Source: Selaginella moellendorffii (taxonomy: Eukaryota; Streptophyta; Lycopodiopsida; Selaginellales; Selaginellaceae). From it: a stretch of DNA of 64,000 bases. Each line of letters opens with the position of its first letter. Position 1 is the stretch's first letter. The DNA lies in the NCBI RefSeq assembly GCF_000143415.4, contig NW_003314343.1, positions 372,813-436,812 of the forward strand, given 5' to 3'. Below the pieces are notes generated by a model, which did no database searches, was not told the DNA's origin, and saw only the letters and a list, made by a program, of their open reading frames with translations. A program made the translations under genes and the position numbers. Shown one piece after another: positions 21,182 through 33,462 of the stretch.

Positions 21182-22736
21182 TGTGAGACATAGAATCCCT
21201 AAGCCCCAAAGTGGAGCCGAAAGGGTGCCATGTGGTAGTGGCTAAAGCAAAAGCCAAAAGAACATAACACGTTTGGATTAAAAGGTCCGACTTGAAAGGT
21301 CGAGAGCGGGAGTGGAACTCCCAACGAAATGATCGAGGAACAAGCACAAAGCAAGCAATAAGTGAGTCTCTAGAAAAGGGACACAAGAGGACCCAAGATG
21401 GAGTCCGAGATGGACCGAGATGGAATCCGAGATGGACCCGAGATGGAGTCCGAGATGGACCCGAGATGGAGTCTGAGATAGAGTCTGAGATGGAGTTCGA
21501 GATGGACCCGAGATGGACCCGAGATGGAGTTCAAGATGGAGTCCGAGATGGGAGTCCGGGATGGAATCCAAGATGGAGTCCGAAAAGGACCCGAGATGGA
21601 GTCCAAAGTTGAGATCGAGACCAAGACTGGGACCGAGACCGGGACCAAGACCGGGACCGAGGCTGAGGCTGAGGCCGAGACCAAGCCTAAGCCTGAGTCC
21701 AAGTTTGAGTCCAACTCCAAGTCCGAGTTCGAGTCTAAAGGGGTGAAAGCCCAAAGCATTCATCTTCCAAACCCTGGGGGGTTTGGTGAGTTCCAAAAGT
21801 ATAGTAGGGGGAGGACTCCAATGGAGCCAATTTGGCCAGGAAAGGCCAGTTTGTCCTAGGAAGGCTGTACCTAGGTGTTGGGTGATAGGATAACCACTGG
21901 GAACTCCAAGGCTAGAGTGAATATGGACCAACAAACAGGGTAGTTTGGTAAAGTGTTCAAGAGTCGGCTCTAGTTCCCCCGGGAGATCGAATGGTCGATG
22001 CTCCTAGTCCAAGTGTGGGTGGCACTACCTACTTGGATACCTGGCGTGGCTCAATGAAACCTCGCTTTAATCCCATGGCTAGAGCACCCAAAGGTGGAAG
22101 GTGGGGAGAGTACCCATGAGGCTCGCGTAGGGCCACGGTGTTCCGAAATGTTGTCCCAAAGGCCCAAACTATGGAAAGGAAGAGAAGTAGTCCTTTGGTG
22201 TAGTGATCAAGGATACAGTCATGTGGTGAGGAAGCCCCAGAGGACTGTGGGACTTAGTGGTCAGGCCTATTGGCCTCAATCCAATGGCGGTGTTGGTAAA
22301 CATGGCCATGGGCAGAAAGGGACATGGTGAGGACCGGAAAAAAGATATTGGGGAAGGCTATTCCCCATGTCTGTGGGCATCCTAAAGATGCTAAGGAGTG
22401 GATCTGGGATGATCACTCTTGAACGGATAGCTCAGTCTTTGAGAGACGGGACTATGATGTAGGTGGTGTCAGACCACCGGTATGACCAAGGTGAATGGGC
22501 ATGGCCTTAGCGTAACGGGCTGATATGTCGGTGGTACTTTGGGGTGTCGGTCATAGGATCGGACACATGGAGCACTTGGACCAAATGCAATGGTTGAGTG
22601 ACATGGATGTCATTTTTGGGGTTAGCAAGTCCTTAAGTCCAAAATAGGAATTATGGAGGTTGTGAGTGAGACTCTTCCAAGTGGTTAAAGGTGTGGTTAA
22701 ATGACTAAAGTAGAATGGAAAATTTAGTCGCTTACA
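21182..22736 (+). repeat. LARD-C 3' LTR with internal satellite
   Basis: Starts TGTGAGACATAG and ends CGCTTACA. Positions 21,395-21,740 hold the family's degenerate GAGATGGA(C/G)TCC and GAGACC satellite. After it the LTR continues with GTGAAAGCCCAAAGC and CCAAAAGTATAGTAGG, shared with the gypsy-2 LTR. Confidence 0.8.
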
Positions 22737-24062
22737 CTAATATCATCCTCTCCTTTCAGAAAATGGAAAATAATTAAGACTTTTTGGTCGGGATTTGAAA
22801 AGTGATGTAAATTTTCAAATCCATCATTGTAATGCACCTTTATTTTATGTTGATTTACCATAGAATAACCATGAAACAAAACCTAAACCCTCCATATGCC
22901 ACATGCCATATGCTATGTGTCCAAAGGACAATGGAGTGGAACCTAAATTTCAAGGCTTAGGCCACTAAATAAAGAAATAGAGCAAACATGACACCAAGAA
23001 GCAAATGTACTAGAGCATGGAACAACTCTTAAGCGTATAGCCTAAGAACTGAAGGGATAAAAATATGGAGTGACTTGGAATAATCCTAGAGCATATTTTA
23101 ATGCCATGATCAGCATACAAAATAGAGTTATACAAATTTTAGTGCTATTTTAATATACTAGTGGCTTAATGTGAGGATATAAGTACTCTATTAGCTAGCA
23201 TGGTGTGAAACTTAGGTTTAGACCCAAGCCGAACATAGAATAAGGATAAGCATGCAAACAGGAGCTAGACTATGCATTAAGTTGGTTGATTATACCTGGC
23301 TTACCCACTATACCTACTATACATTTGGAACATATGCCCCTATCCCTCCTAAAGAACACATGGTTTAGGTTTTCACCCTTAGTACTAGGAGTTAGTCTTT
23401 AGGATTAATTTACTAAATATAGAATGGTGTTAGATTGCAAATTTAGACATGGGACCAACACTATTATGTTCAAAACAATCTCTACATTCTATATATATAT
23501 GCAAAATTAGCAAATCTAGACACTTTCCATAAATAGCAATTGGGACCAAACAGTACTAACACAAAGTGCATGATAATGAGGGTATTTGGCAAACACGATA
23601 AGTTATCATCTAATGAATATTGAAGGACTAATCTCAATATCACAAGGGTTCTTGTTAAACCAATACAGGACAAAGCAAAAAAGAATTAATAAGCCAGGCT
23701 AAATAAACACTTAGGAATTCCTTCCTTATGCTTGTTTAGCCAAATACAAATACTAACCCCAATTTACTAACATTTGAACAAGAGGGATTGATAAAGGGTT
23801 TAGCAATATTAACCTCCTAATGTCGTAACACTAAGGAAAGAATAGTTAAAAGGACTAGTCGATAAATAACTTTCGATACCCATAGTCACATTCATGACAA
23901 TTGCAAAAACCTTTAGATTCATGGTTTAATATTTTGAGCTTCATGAACCTCATCTATTTTGTGGACACCAAACATTAAATACATAATGAATATAGTATCA
24001 AATATAATATATATATATATATATAACATATAAGCTAGATCCTATTCATTCCTGTTCTCCAC
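22737..24062. other. AT-rich intergenic DNA
   Basis: No coding exon is recognised. It contains a short (TA)n run near 24,007-24,025. Its right end is the target site (ATCTC) of gypsy-2. Confidence 0.5.
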
Positions 24063-24067
24063 ATCTC

Positions 24068-25216
24068 TGTAAGCCACAAATTTTTCCTTTCCAATTTGCC
24101 AGCTTACCTCGACTATCCGTCCAACATTGCCTTGGCTTTTGCTAAGTTCCCTGGCCAAGGTTCTCGCCTATGGTACCAGCTCCTACTTGGTCTCAGCTAC
24201 TCACTGCACAAGCAACGGAGTGTTAGCCATCCATCCACGGATTCCCAAATCACTCCCAATCCCCCTCCCCGGGTTAGACTGGACTTAAGGTTCGGCTATA
24301 CTCCCCGCAAGCACAAACAGCCAAGCACACCAAGCTTCCAGGTTCCTAACATCCTTTGGTACCACAAGACTTGATCATGGGACCCTTTAAATCCCAAGTC
24401 TTGAGTGCAACACTTGCTTCGGGATGCCGAGGCGAAACACCGTGGCCTAGCGGCCCGGTATGGGTACCTCTCGCCCCCCACTTCCATCCCGAAGGAAGGC
24501 CCAAGCCCCTAGGAAGGGCGAGGACCAATGAGCCGCATGGTACTCAAGTGGGGCACCACTCCACATGAGCCGGGAGCACCGCAATCGGTTTCCCTTTCGG
24601 GAGTGGGAGCTGCTCTTGAGCACTTCCTTGGATGGCCCCTCCGGCACCAGCCAAGTCCATGCTCACTCCCACCCAAGGCCCCTCGGTCCCAGTCTCAACC
24701 TCAAGTCGGTTTGGAAGCCCAATTGGAGAGTCCCTTCAAAACTGGTTTCTGGACCTCACTATCCCTACTATACTTTTGGAACCCCCTGCAGCCCCCCCCC
24801 CCCTGGGAGACGCACGCTTTGGGCTTTCACCCCTTGACCCGTATTAGTATTTGGACTTAGTCTCTGGCTCGATCTCGGACCCGATTTCGGATCCGACTTC
24901 GGATTCGGTTTCGGACTCGATCCCGGACTCGATCTCGGACCCGATCTCGGACCCGACCTCGGACTCGACCTCGGACTCGGTCTCAGACCCGATTTCGGAT
25001 CTCAGACTCCGTCTCGAACTCGGTCTCGAACTCGGACTCGAACTCGGTCCCCGAGTCGGTCTTGGACTCGATTCCGGACCCAATCTCGAACTCGGTCCTA
25101 GAGTCGGTCTTGGACTCGATCTTCGACTTGGTCCCATCCGATGAACTCTTTGTCATTTTGGTCATGCTTTTGGGGTTCCTTTAGCCTACGACACCTCGGC
25201 GAGTTGGTTCCTTACA
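24068..25216 (-). repeat. Gypsy-2 3' LTR
   Basis: About 1,149 bp with TG...CA ends. Positions 24,852-25,135 hold the satellite. It is nearly identical to the 30,452-31,605 LTR; a poly-C run near 24,793 (31,183 in the partner) differs in length. Confidence 0.9.
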
Positions 25217-26001
25217 ACTCCACCACCCATAGAAGAAGTTCGATGCCCACATCGAACGTCTCTTTTTATCCTACGACTTGTTGACCATGTCTCCGGGGGC
25301 ATCCCCCCACTTAGCGGTGTGCCTAAGTTAGCCTCCCCGGCCAAGAGCCCATGACAACGGAATATAGGTGTCCCTATACTCCTCACCTCACCACGCCCTA
25401 GTATAGGGTCGGGACTTGAACCCAGCCTTGCTTTACTAGGGGGTTGGGACTTGAACCCAACCTCCGTAGAATACGTCTACGGATTCGACATCCCCGCAGG
25501 GAGTCGGGCGTAGCTCCCTACGCCTGGTCAACCTAGCTAACCCATGCTAATTAGCTTACCTTCGGCGCGCCTTCGGGTCCCAACATATGCCACTTGCTCA
25601 ACTTTGCAAATATATATTTTTATTTGAACTTTGCATAAGTACATAGAGTTCTGCCTTGCAGAAATTCCTCCACTAGATCTCGCGCGTTCGCTAGGTTCTC
25701 CTCCGGTTCCCATGTTGCTTCGCAGTGTGGAAATCCTTTCCACTTCACATGGAACTCTCGAACCTCGCGTCCTTGTCGCTTGCTCTTGCGCGCATTGAGG
25801 ATGGCCTCGACTTCGTATTCCTCTTCCCCTTGGATAACCTCAGGTAAAGGTCTTACTTGGTCCTTGCGAAGCGGATCCTCAAAGTACGGCTTGAGTAAGT
25901 TCACATGGAACACTGGGTGCATCTTCCCCATCTCTCGAGGAAGTTGGAGACGGTAAGCCACTTTACCGATTCGAGCCTCAATCTCGTAAAGCCCCGCGAA
26001 C

Positions 26002-26053
26002 CTGCTTAAGGAACTCAAGATCAATTCATTTACAGGAATACATGCATTTTTAC
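26002..26053 (-). other. Intron-like insertion 2 in gypsy-2 integrase
   Basis: 52 nt with donor CAAAG|GTAAAA and acceptor TTAAGCAG|GTTCG. Removal joins TQR to FAGLYE in frame, as expected for the integrase C-terminal GPY-type region. Unspliced, stops follow at once. Confidence 0.7.
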
Positions 26054-26471
26054 CTTTGGGTCAACTTCCGGCTGATCCCACTTGGTAGCCTGAGGTTCTT
26101 GGTGTTCAGCCACACCTTCTCCTCAGCTTGGAACTCCACATCCCGACGCTTTTGGTTCGCGTACTTAGTTTGCCTTTGTTGAGCCCGTTCCAAGGAATCC
26201 CTCACTAGATTCCAAATGTTGAGTCTTTCCGCCGTGAATGCCTCCACTGCGGGTAACTCTCCATGATACTCGGCCACGCCGAGTTCCACAGGACCTTCAA
26301 CAGCTCGCCCATTGATGACTTCCCATGGACTCACCCCAATGCTCAAATGTGGTGAGTTGTTATAACACATTTCCGCAAGTCCCAAATGACTTACCCAGTC
26401 GGTCTGGTCTCCCGAGACATAGCATCGCAAATAATCCTCCAGCTGCCTATTCACCCTTTCCGTTTGTCCGT

Positions 26472-26518
26472 CTGTCAAGAAGTGTTAGTGCCATCAATCT
26501 TGACTCAATACCCATTAC
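26472..26518 (-). other. Intron-like insertion 1 in gypsy-2 integrase
   Basis: 47 nt with donor ACAG|GTAATG, branch-like CACTAACAC and acceptor TTCTTGACAG. The junction falls inside the conserved HPQTDGQTE motif, and splicing restores it in frame. Unspliced, it introduces TGA codons. Confidence 0.7.
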
Positions 26519-28589
26519 CTGTCTGTGGGTGATAGGCCGTGCTGAATTTCAACTTGGTGCGATACTGTTCTAGGAGTGTCCTCCAGAACCTACTGGTGAA
26601 GATCTTATCTCGATCTGAGATAATCTCTTCCGGCCTTCCCCGCACTCGAACCACTTGTTCGAAGAACAACTTCGCCACACCTTCCGCATCCACATCCGTT
26701 GTGGTGGGTATGAAATGGGCCATCTTTGAAAATCGGTCCACCACCACGAATATCGCATCGAACCCCTCGCTTGGGGGTAGTCCCGTGATGAAGTCCATCG
26801 TGAGACATTTCCACGGACGATCTGGAATGGGGATGCTTTGCAACAAGCCCCCACTAGCCTTCGTCACGGCTTTGACCTGTTGACATGTTGGACATGTCTT
26901 TACATAGTCTTGGACGTCCTTAGCCATATCTGGCCAGTGATACTTCCTTTTGAGTAAGCCCATCGTCTTGGGCACTCCGCCGTGTCCCGCGAGAGGTCCG
27001 TCATGACACTCTTCCAAGGCTACCTTCCTTAGTTCCCCTTCTGGAACATACACCCTCATTTGCTTGTAATATATGAGTCCGTTGCGTTCCGCATAGCCCG
27101 TTTTCTCTTCCGTTAGCAGCTCACCTCTCTGGTGAGCTTCCCGCGCCTCCAGATTCCTCAGCAACACTTCTTGTGCTAGAACATCACTCTCGTATGCGGT
27201 CCGCACATCGTCCCAAAAGGTTGATGTCGCGCTAGATATCGCCAACTTCAAGCTCGCTTTTCGACTTAGCGCATCTGCCACGATATTGCTCTTCCCAGGC
27301 TTGTACAGGATCTCGCAATCAAACTCGGCCAAAGCATTGGCCCACCGACCTTGTTTTCCCCTTAGGTCGGGCTGTGACAAGAAGTGTTTCGTTGCCACAT
27401 TGTCCGTGTAAACCTTGAAGTGTCTCCCAAGGTAGTGCCGCCACTCCTTGAGCGCCTTGACCACCGCAAACAATTCCTTCTCGTGGGCAGGCCACTTCCG
27501 TTGAGCCTTGTCCAGCTTCTTCGAGAAGAACGCTACTGAATGGTTATCTTGCTTCAAAACTGCGCCCAACGCAAAGTCCAAAGCATCCGTGTCTACCTCA
27601 AAGTCCTTACCAAAATCTGGTAATGCCAACACCGGAGCCTTCCTCAACTTCCCTTTGAGGTGGACGAATGCCGCCTCGCATTCTGCTGTCCATACCATCT
27701 TCCCTTTTCCTGTTTGGTCCGTTAAGGGTAGGGCTACTCTCGAATAGTGTCTGATAAACTTTCGATAGTAGTTGCATAGCCCCAAGAACGCCCTCAACTC
27801 ATGTACATTCGAAGGCCGCTCCCATTCCTGGATCGCTTGGACCTTCTCCGGGTCCACCTTGAGCCCATCCTGGCCCACCACATGCCCGAGAAACTTTACC
27901 TCTTGTTGAGCAAAGTCACATTTGCTCTCTTTAGCATACAGTTTGTGTTCCCTTAGTTTCTCAAACACCTTCGCCAAGTGTTCGGCATGCTCCTCTAGCG
28001 TCTCGCTATAGATCAGGATATCGTCGATATAGACGACCACGAAGTGATCCAGATAGGGTACAAAGATGTGGTTCATCAACGCCGAAAACGTTGCCGGCGC
28101 ATTGCACAGCCCAAAGGGCATCACCAGAAACTCAAAGCTCCCATACCTCGTTCGACAGATTGTCTTCTCGACATCTTCCTCAGCTACCCTGATCTGGTAG
28201 TATCCTGACCTTAGGTCAATCCTCGAGAAGTATTTTGCCTTTCCCAACCTATCGAACAGGTCCTCAATCCTTGGCAAAGGGTACTTGTTCTTCTTGGTAT
28301 ATTTGTTGAGCAACCGGTAGTCTATGCACATGCGCATAGATCCATCTTTCTTTTTCACAAATAGCACCGGCGCCCCATACGGCGACTTGCTCAACCTAAC
28401 ATACCCTTTGTCCACCAACTCCTCTAGTTGGCTCTTGAGCTCCTTGAGTTCTTTTTCGTTCAATCGATAAGGTGGACGAACCACCGCCTCAGCACCCTCG
28501 ACCAGCTCAATCTTATGTTCTATCGGTCGTGCGGGGGGCAACCCCGCCGGTAGCTCCTCCGGCATGGTATCCTGGAATTGGTCCAGCAC

Positions 28590-30392
28590 CTACTGGATCA
28601 CTAAAGGTACTTCTTCCGTTCTTGTCTTTTTGTCACTCTTCACCGAGAGTAAGCACAAAAAGGCTGCCTTAGTTCCTTTAGTGAGTTGTCCTCTCGTGGA
28701 CACCAGGTTTAAGCATGACTCTTTGGCCTTGCTTTGCCCTACCTTTAGATCCTGGGCCTCCACCCTAGATCTTCTTCCTTGGGCATTCGCCAATACCACA
28801 AGGTTCCTACCTTGTCCATGTAGGGCTACCACGAACCGATTAAACCAATCCATTCCGAAGATCACGTCAAATCCCGCCATGTCCAAGACGGTGAAATCCA
28901 TGTCCACTTTCCATGTCCCCACTTCGACTCTCGCTTGTCGAAGTACCTCATCGGTGCTTTGGCTACCCTGAACAAACTCTATAGTCCTTGGTTCGCCTAG
29001 CCGCTGCACCGTTAGTCCGGCTTGCCGGACTATGTCTGCAGCCACAAAATTATCCGAAGCACCCGTGTCAATAAGGATCTTAACAAAGTTACCTCCGAGC
29101 TTCCCTCGGAGGGCTAGTAGATGTCGCGAACGACTCTCTACCAAAGTTGCTCGTGTAATGAGTAACTTTGAGTTAGGGACTGGATCACATACCTCAGTTT
29201 GGACTTCACCCGACTTGATGGCCATATTGGCTCTGGCCTTCTTCGGGTAGGGACATTCCCTCGAGAAGTGTCCCGCTTCGCCGCAGTTGTAGCATACGTT
29301 GTTGCCCACGCTGCTATACGACTTGACCTTCTTATCCGTGGGTTTGTCTCTTTTCGCTTGACTTCCCCACGTACTCGCTCGCTGGCCACCGGATTTGCCT
29401 TTCCGGAACCCCGAGGACTCATTCTTAGAGAAACTCTTCTTGAATTTCCCCTTGCTATATGCTCCCCTCGGTTTGGCCCCTTTGTGAAACGTGGATCCCG
29501 ACCCCGTCGTGTTCCCCTTTCGCAGGTTATCATTGAAATGCACCTTGATGGCCGCATCCAACGCTTCCTTGTAGTTGGTCGGGTTCCAGCGCATCACCTC
29601 ACTGCGAGCCCAGGTTTGCAAACCTGATATAAAGGCATGGAACGCATCCATATCCCCCATGTCCGTGACAAGTATCCTCTTTGCCATGAACCCATTCACA
29701 TATTCTTGGATGGTTCCAGTCTGCTTCAGCCTACTCAGCTCATCTCTCAGATGCAGAGTGGCATTCGAAGGAACGTATGTCGCATGGATCCTCGCCTTCA
29801 TCATGTCCCAGGTGGCCACCGGTCCTTCGTTGGCCTCCGTTGTTCTCCACCAAGACTTGGCATTATTTGCCAAGTATGGTTTTGCATATGGGACCTTCTC
29901 CGAGCTCGGTAACCGCAACGCTCGGAAGTAGTCCTCCATATCGTAAAACCAATCCTCCACAACCTTATAGTCGTTCACTCCCTTGAACACCGGTGGGGGC
30001 TTTGGTTTGTACTTGGGAATTGCCTAAGGGACTGATTCCACTTCGGTCTGTTCGACCTTGTCTGGTTTTGCCTCAGTCCCTGCCGAAGGGTCCGCACCTT
30101 CTGCGCTGCCAGCATCCGCAGTCTTTCGCTTTTCCTTCCGCTTCTCGTCACGCTTTAACTTGCGTACGAGAGTCTCTAGCAGGGCATTGGTCTGTGCCAA
30201 CTGTCCTTCTAGCACGTCCAATCGAGCCTTGGACGACCGAACCTCGCCACCGGACTCCTGTTTGGAAGTTTCCTCACTGGAGTCCTCCTCATGCAAGGAT
30301 TCCTCATCCATAGCCTCTTGTTCAACCGGAGGCTCCAGCTCCGGCGGAGGTTCCGTCTCCGCCTGGGTTCGCTTACGCCCTGCCCTTGCCAT
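28590..30392 (-). pseudogene. Gypsy-2 Gag-protease, with two in-frame amber codons
   Basis: The ATG at 30,392 starts MARAGRKRTQAETEPPPELE. TAG at 30,024-30,026 replaces a CAG that is intact in the 60.4-kb copy. Gag continues with VFKGVNDYKVVEDWFYDMED, a zinc knuckle CYNCGEAGHFSREC (29,300-29,260 region) and the protease motif ILIDTGASDNFV. A second TAG (28,590-28,592) separates protease from RT in the same frame (VIQ-stop-VLDQFQD). Gag, protease and RT would otherwise form one polyprotein. Confidence 0.88.
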
Positions 30393-30451
30393 CTCCCAGC
30401 AATCCGCCTCTATCCTTCGCTAGAACTGAGATAAAGGCTCCGATACCAAAT

Positions 30452-31605
30452 TGTAAGCCACAAATTTTTCCTTTCCAATTTGCCAGCTTACCTCAACTAT
30501 CCGTCCAACACTACCTTGGCTTTTGCTAAGTTCCCTGGCCAAGGTTCTCGCCTATGGTACCAGCTCCTACTTGGTCTCAGCTACTCACTGCACAAGCAAC
30601 GGAGTGTTAGCCATCCATCCACGGATTCCCAAATCACTCCCAATCCCCCTCCCCGGGTTAGACTGGACTTAAGGTTCGGCTACACTCCCCGCAAGCACAA
30701 ACAGCCAAGCACACCAAGCTTCCAGGTTTCTAACATCCTTTGGTACCACAAGACTTGATCATGGGACCCTCTAAATCCCAAGTCTTGAGTGCAACACTTG
30801 CTTCGGGACGCCGAGGCGAAACACCGTGGCCTAGCGGCCCGGTATGGGTACCTCTCGCCCCCCACTTCCATCCCGAAGGAAGGCCCAAGCCCCTAGGAAG
30901 GGCGAGGACCAATGAGCCGCATGGTACTCAAGTGGGGCACCACTCCACATGAGCCGGGAGCACCGCAATCGGTTTCCCTTTCGGGAGTGGGAGCTGCTCT
31001 TGAGCACTTCCTTGGATGGCCCCTCCGGCACCAGCCAAGTCCATGCTCACTCCCACCCAAGGCCCCTCGGTCCCAGTCTCAACCTCAAGTCGGTTTGGAA
31101 GCCCAACTGGAGAGTCCCTTCAAAACTGGTTCCTAGACCTCACTATCCCTACTATACTTTTGGAACCCCCTGCAGCCCCCCCCCCCCCCCCCTGGGAGAC
31201 GCACGCTTTGGGCTTTCACCCCTTGACCCGTATTAGTATTTGGACTTAGTCTCTGGCTCGATCTCGGACCCGATTTCGGATCCGACTTCGGATTCGGTTT
31301 CGGACTCAATCCCGGACTCGATCTCGGACCCGATCTCGGACCCGACCTCGGACTCGACCTCGGACTTGGTCTCGGACCCGATTTCGGATCTCGGACTCCG
31401 TCTCGAACTCGGTCTCGAACTCGGACTCGAACTCGGTCCCTGAGTCGGTCTTGGACTCGATTCCGGACCCAATCTCGAACTCGGTCTTAGAGTCGGTCTT
31501 GGACTCGATCTTCGACTTGGTCCCATCCGATGAACTCTTTGTCATTTTGGTCATGCTTTCGGGGTTCCTTTAGCCTACGACACCTCGGCGAGTTGGTTCC
31601 TTACA
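30452..31605 (-). repeat. Gypsy-2 5' LTR
   Basis: 1,154 bp, followed on the minus strand by the primer site TTTGGTATCGGAGCC (about 30,434-30,450). The satellite occupies 31,247-31,530. Confidence 0.9.
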
Positions 31606-31610
31606 ATCTC

Positions 31611-32384
31611 CCACATAGAATATAGATTATAAACATTCAAATGTTTATAAATAATATGAAATGAATTCTAGCAATTGATTATACTCAAATTTAGTCTTCA
31701 TCATAGAAAGATAAAATTAAACATCCTTAACTTATAACATCTTTGATCAAATATTATTTGTACATTGTTATACTATCAAGAATCCTAATTTTAATAAAAG
31801 TTTAAAAGATATACTAAGAAAAGTTTAGGGTTATTTCTACAAGTTATTTCTACAAGATTAAAGTTTCTAGAAATGTTTTTTAAATCTCTAAAATTAGTTT
31901 CACTCTTATAAATTTGTAAAGTAGCCTAATAATAATAAGTAATGAGATGAATATGTAGAAGGACAGTGTTATTTTAAAATGTCTTTAGAGAGGATTATAT
32001 GTCTGCCATCGTCAATTTCTTATTTGAGATTTTTGCTTTCTTCTTTCAATCCTTCAAGCTAGAAGTAGAAAAAAAGCAAGCTCCCCTTCTTCTTATAGAT
32101 GGCATTGTTCTAGAATTCCTTCTTGGCCACTAAGCTAAGAATAAGAGGGAGAGGATGATTCACCACATTTTTTTAGAAGTAGGAGCTAAACCAAGTTTCC
32201 CTTCAGCTTCCAGGACATTGAACTCGTCGGTAAGCTCCTTGCCAGGCACTGGCCTGCCTGCGCTTGGAAGAGGTCCATGGATCTACACTAGAATTATTGT
32301 GTGGAGTTAGCATCTTGGCCTGTTGCGAATCTTGCAAGGTAATGGAAGAATCAATCTATTGTTTTTTATGAAAACCGAGGCTCT
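31611..32384. other. AT-rich intergenic DNA
   Basis: No gene recognised. It is strongly AT-rich to about 32,160, then of mixed composition. It marks the boundary between gypsy-2 and the right-hand duplicated block. Confidence 0.5.
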
Positions 32385-32534
32385 TGTGCAAGGGCTTTAT
32401 CTCACTCTCAGGATCGATCTCGGATTGAAGCTCTGGAGCGATCCACCATGATGCAAAGTGGGATGATACGCTGTTGGGAGCCCCGGCAGCGTATGGCGGT
32501 GAGTTTACATTTCTTAGGTTGCATGCATGCATGA

Positions 32535-32804
32535 GTGATTGAGAGCTCCCGGCAGGGTCATGAAGAAGAGGGAGATGACAGCGTCCCCGATCTGGAACAA
32601 GACCCGGATGCTCACATGGAGGAGCTCGACCACGAGGCTGTCCAGTTTGTGGATACCTCGGGTTTTGCTGCACCTGCTGCTGCGAAGAGAACCCGGGGAA
32701 AGAACTGGAACCATGCTGAGACCATGGTCCTGATTGATCTCGTTCGGGAAAAACATCTCGCGAAGATTGCGGGGGAGGGAGGAGCAGCCAGCATGTTCTC
32801 ATGA
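32535..32804 (+). pseudogene. Trihelix (GT-type) DNA-binding domain fragment
   Basis: The frame has an acidic leader (EEEGDDSVPDLEQDPDAHME), then AAKRTRGKNWNHAETMVLID and LVREKH, resembling the first helix of a plant trihelix (GT factor) DNA-binding domain. It stops immediately after (GAASMFS), where homology to the HNH pseudogene begins. Two further helices and the rest of the factor are missing. A splice acceptor (CCCGGCAG|G near 32,551) may mark the original exon start. Confidence 0.5.
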
Positions 32805-32829
32805 CGAAGACACAGCGCTGTGGCCTCTG

Positions 32830-33400
32830 GATGAACTGATGGACACCATTTCCAAGCGTCTCGGACACACTCTTACGCCCGGGACGTATCACGTTTCCAT
32901 ACACCGCCATCTCCACCAGGTCCAGCTCTCGCGGTGCCAACACAAACAAGATATCCTGTGTGTATAGTTTCACTGCGAAAGCTCGAGAGAAGGAAGAACA
33001 CCAACCTGTAAACTTGAGATCGCAAGAGTTAAGAGTACTGCTGGAGTAGATGTTCGTCAGCGTCTTTGTTGCCCTTCAAGCGATTGACACGGGACTGCAA
33101 ACTCTGGCAGTTGCTCACATCGGTCTCTCCTCCTGTATCCAAAAATTCACGCACACCTTTGCAAAGATCGAGAAGATCGAGAAGGAACCTTTGAAGAAGG
33201 GAGCGAATGTGATCAAACTCGTAGTACATACAGCCCTCGCATCCAATGAACCTGTGGCACACCACATTTCCAGCTCCATCCTTGCGCCATCGCGCCGGGA
33301 ACCACCTCCGCCTTCACTGGCGACGCATCTTCTCGTCAAGAAGCCGTAGCTTCCGCGCGGCATTGTCCAGCAGAGGCGACGAGGACGAGGATACCTCCAT
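32830..33400 (-). pseudogene. HNH-endonuclease-domain paralogue, disabled
   Basis: Collinear with the intact HNH gene at 731-1404. Two deletions of about 11 and 7 bp near 33,290-33,330 put a TGA right after the MRRQ motif. A 1-nt insertion converts RPFSKG to RSLLQRF. The CRC segment after VIRPG is lost. Intron positions are still visible. Flank order and orientation match the left-hand block. Confidence 0.85.
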
Positions 33401-33462
33401 CAAAATAAACACTCTCAAGAACCCTAAAATCACCGTCTCTTTCATTTAGGTAGAGAATCTAG

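Larger units (their letters stand above)
10838..22736 (+). mobile_element. LARD-C: non-coding LTR retroelement, 5' truncated, split by gypsy-1
   Basis: A truncated 5' LTR (about 10,838-11,663) ends ...GTCGCTTACA and is followed by a PBS-like ACTTGGTATTGGAAC. The 3' LTR spans 21,182-22,736, starting TGTGAGACATAGAATCCCTA. Without the gypsy-1 insertion the internal region is about 4.0 kb. It contains no gag, protease, reverse transcriptase or integrase frame. The internal sequence is collinear with LARD-A and LARD-B (44-55 kb). This fits a large retrotransposon derivative that depends on another element's enzymes. Confidence 0.8.
25620..28589 (-). pseudogene. Gypsy-2 Pol: RT, RNase H, integrase, chromodomain, with two intron-like gaps
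   Basis: From 28,589 the frame encodes RT ([33 protein letters not shown]), RNase H, the integrase zinc finger (CPTCQQVK) and core ([24 protein letters not shown]). It is interrupted within AYHPQT/DGQTERVNR by 47 nt (26,472-26,518) and within RKLTQ/RFAGLYE by 52 nt (26,002-26,053). Both gaps have GT...AG ends, and their removal restores the frame exactly. The C-terminus is a chromodomain (EYEVEAILN ... VKWKGFPHCEATWEPEENL). Confidence 0.9.
24068..31605 (-). mobile_element. Gypsy-2: Ty3/gypsy chromovirus with ~1.15-kb LTRs
   Basis: LTRs are at 24,068-25,216 and 30,452-31,605. The flanking 5 bp are ATCTC on both sides (24,063-24,067 and 31,606-31,610), a perfect target duplication. On the minus strand the 5' LTR is followed by TTTGGTATCGGAGCC, an initiator-tRNA-Met-type primer site. 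The coding order is Gag, protease, RT, RNase H, integrase, chromodomain. The tract CTATGGGTGGTGGAGT precedes the 3' LTR (25,217-25,232). Both LTRs carry the GAGACC/GGACTC satellite. They are very similar, so the insertion is fairly recent. Confidence 0.95.
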
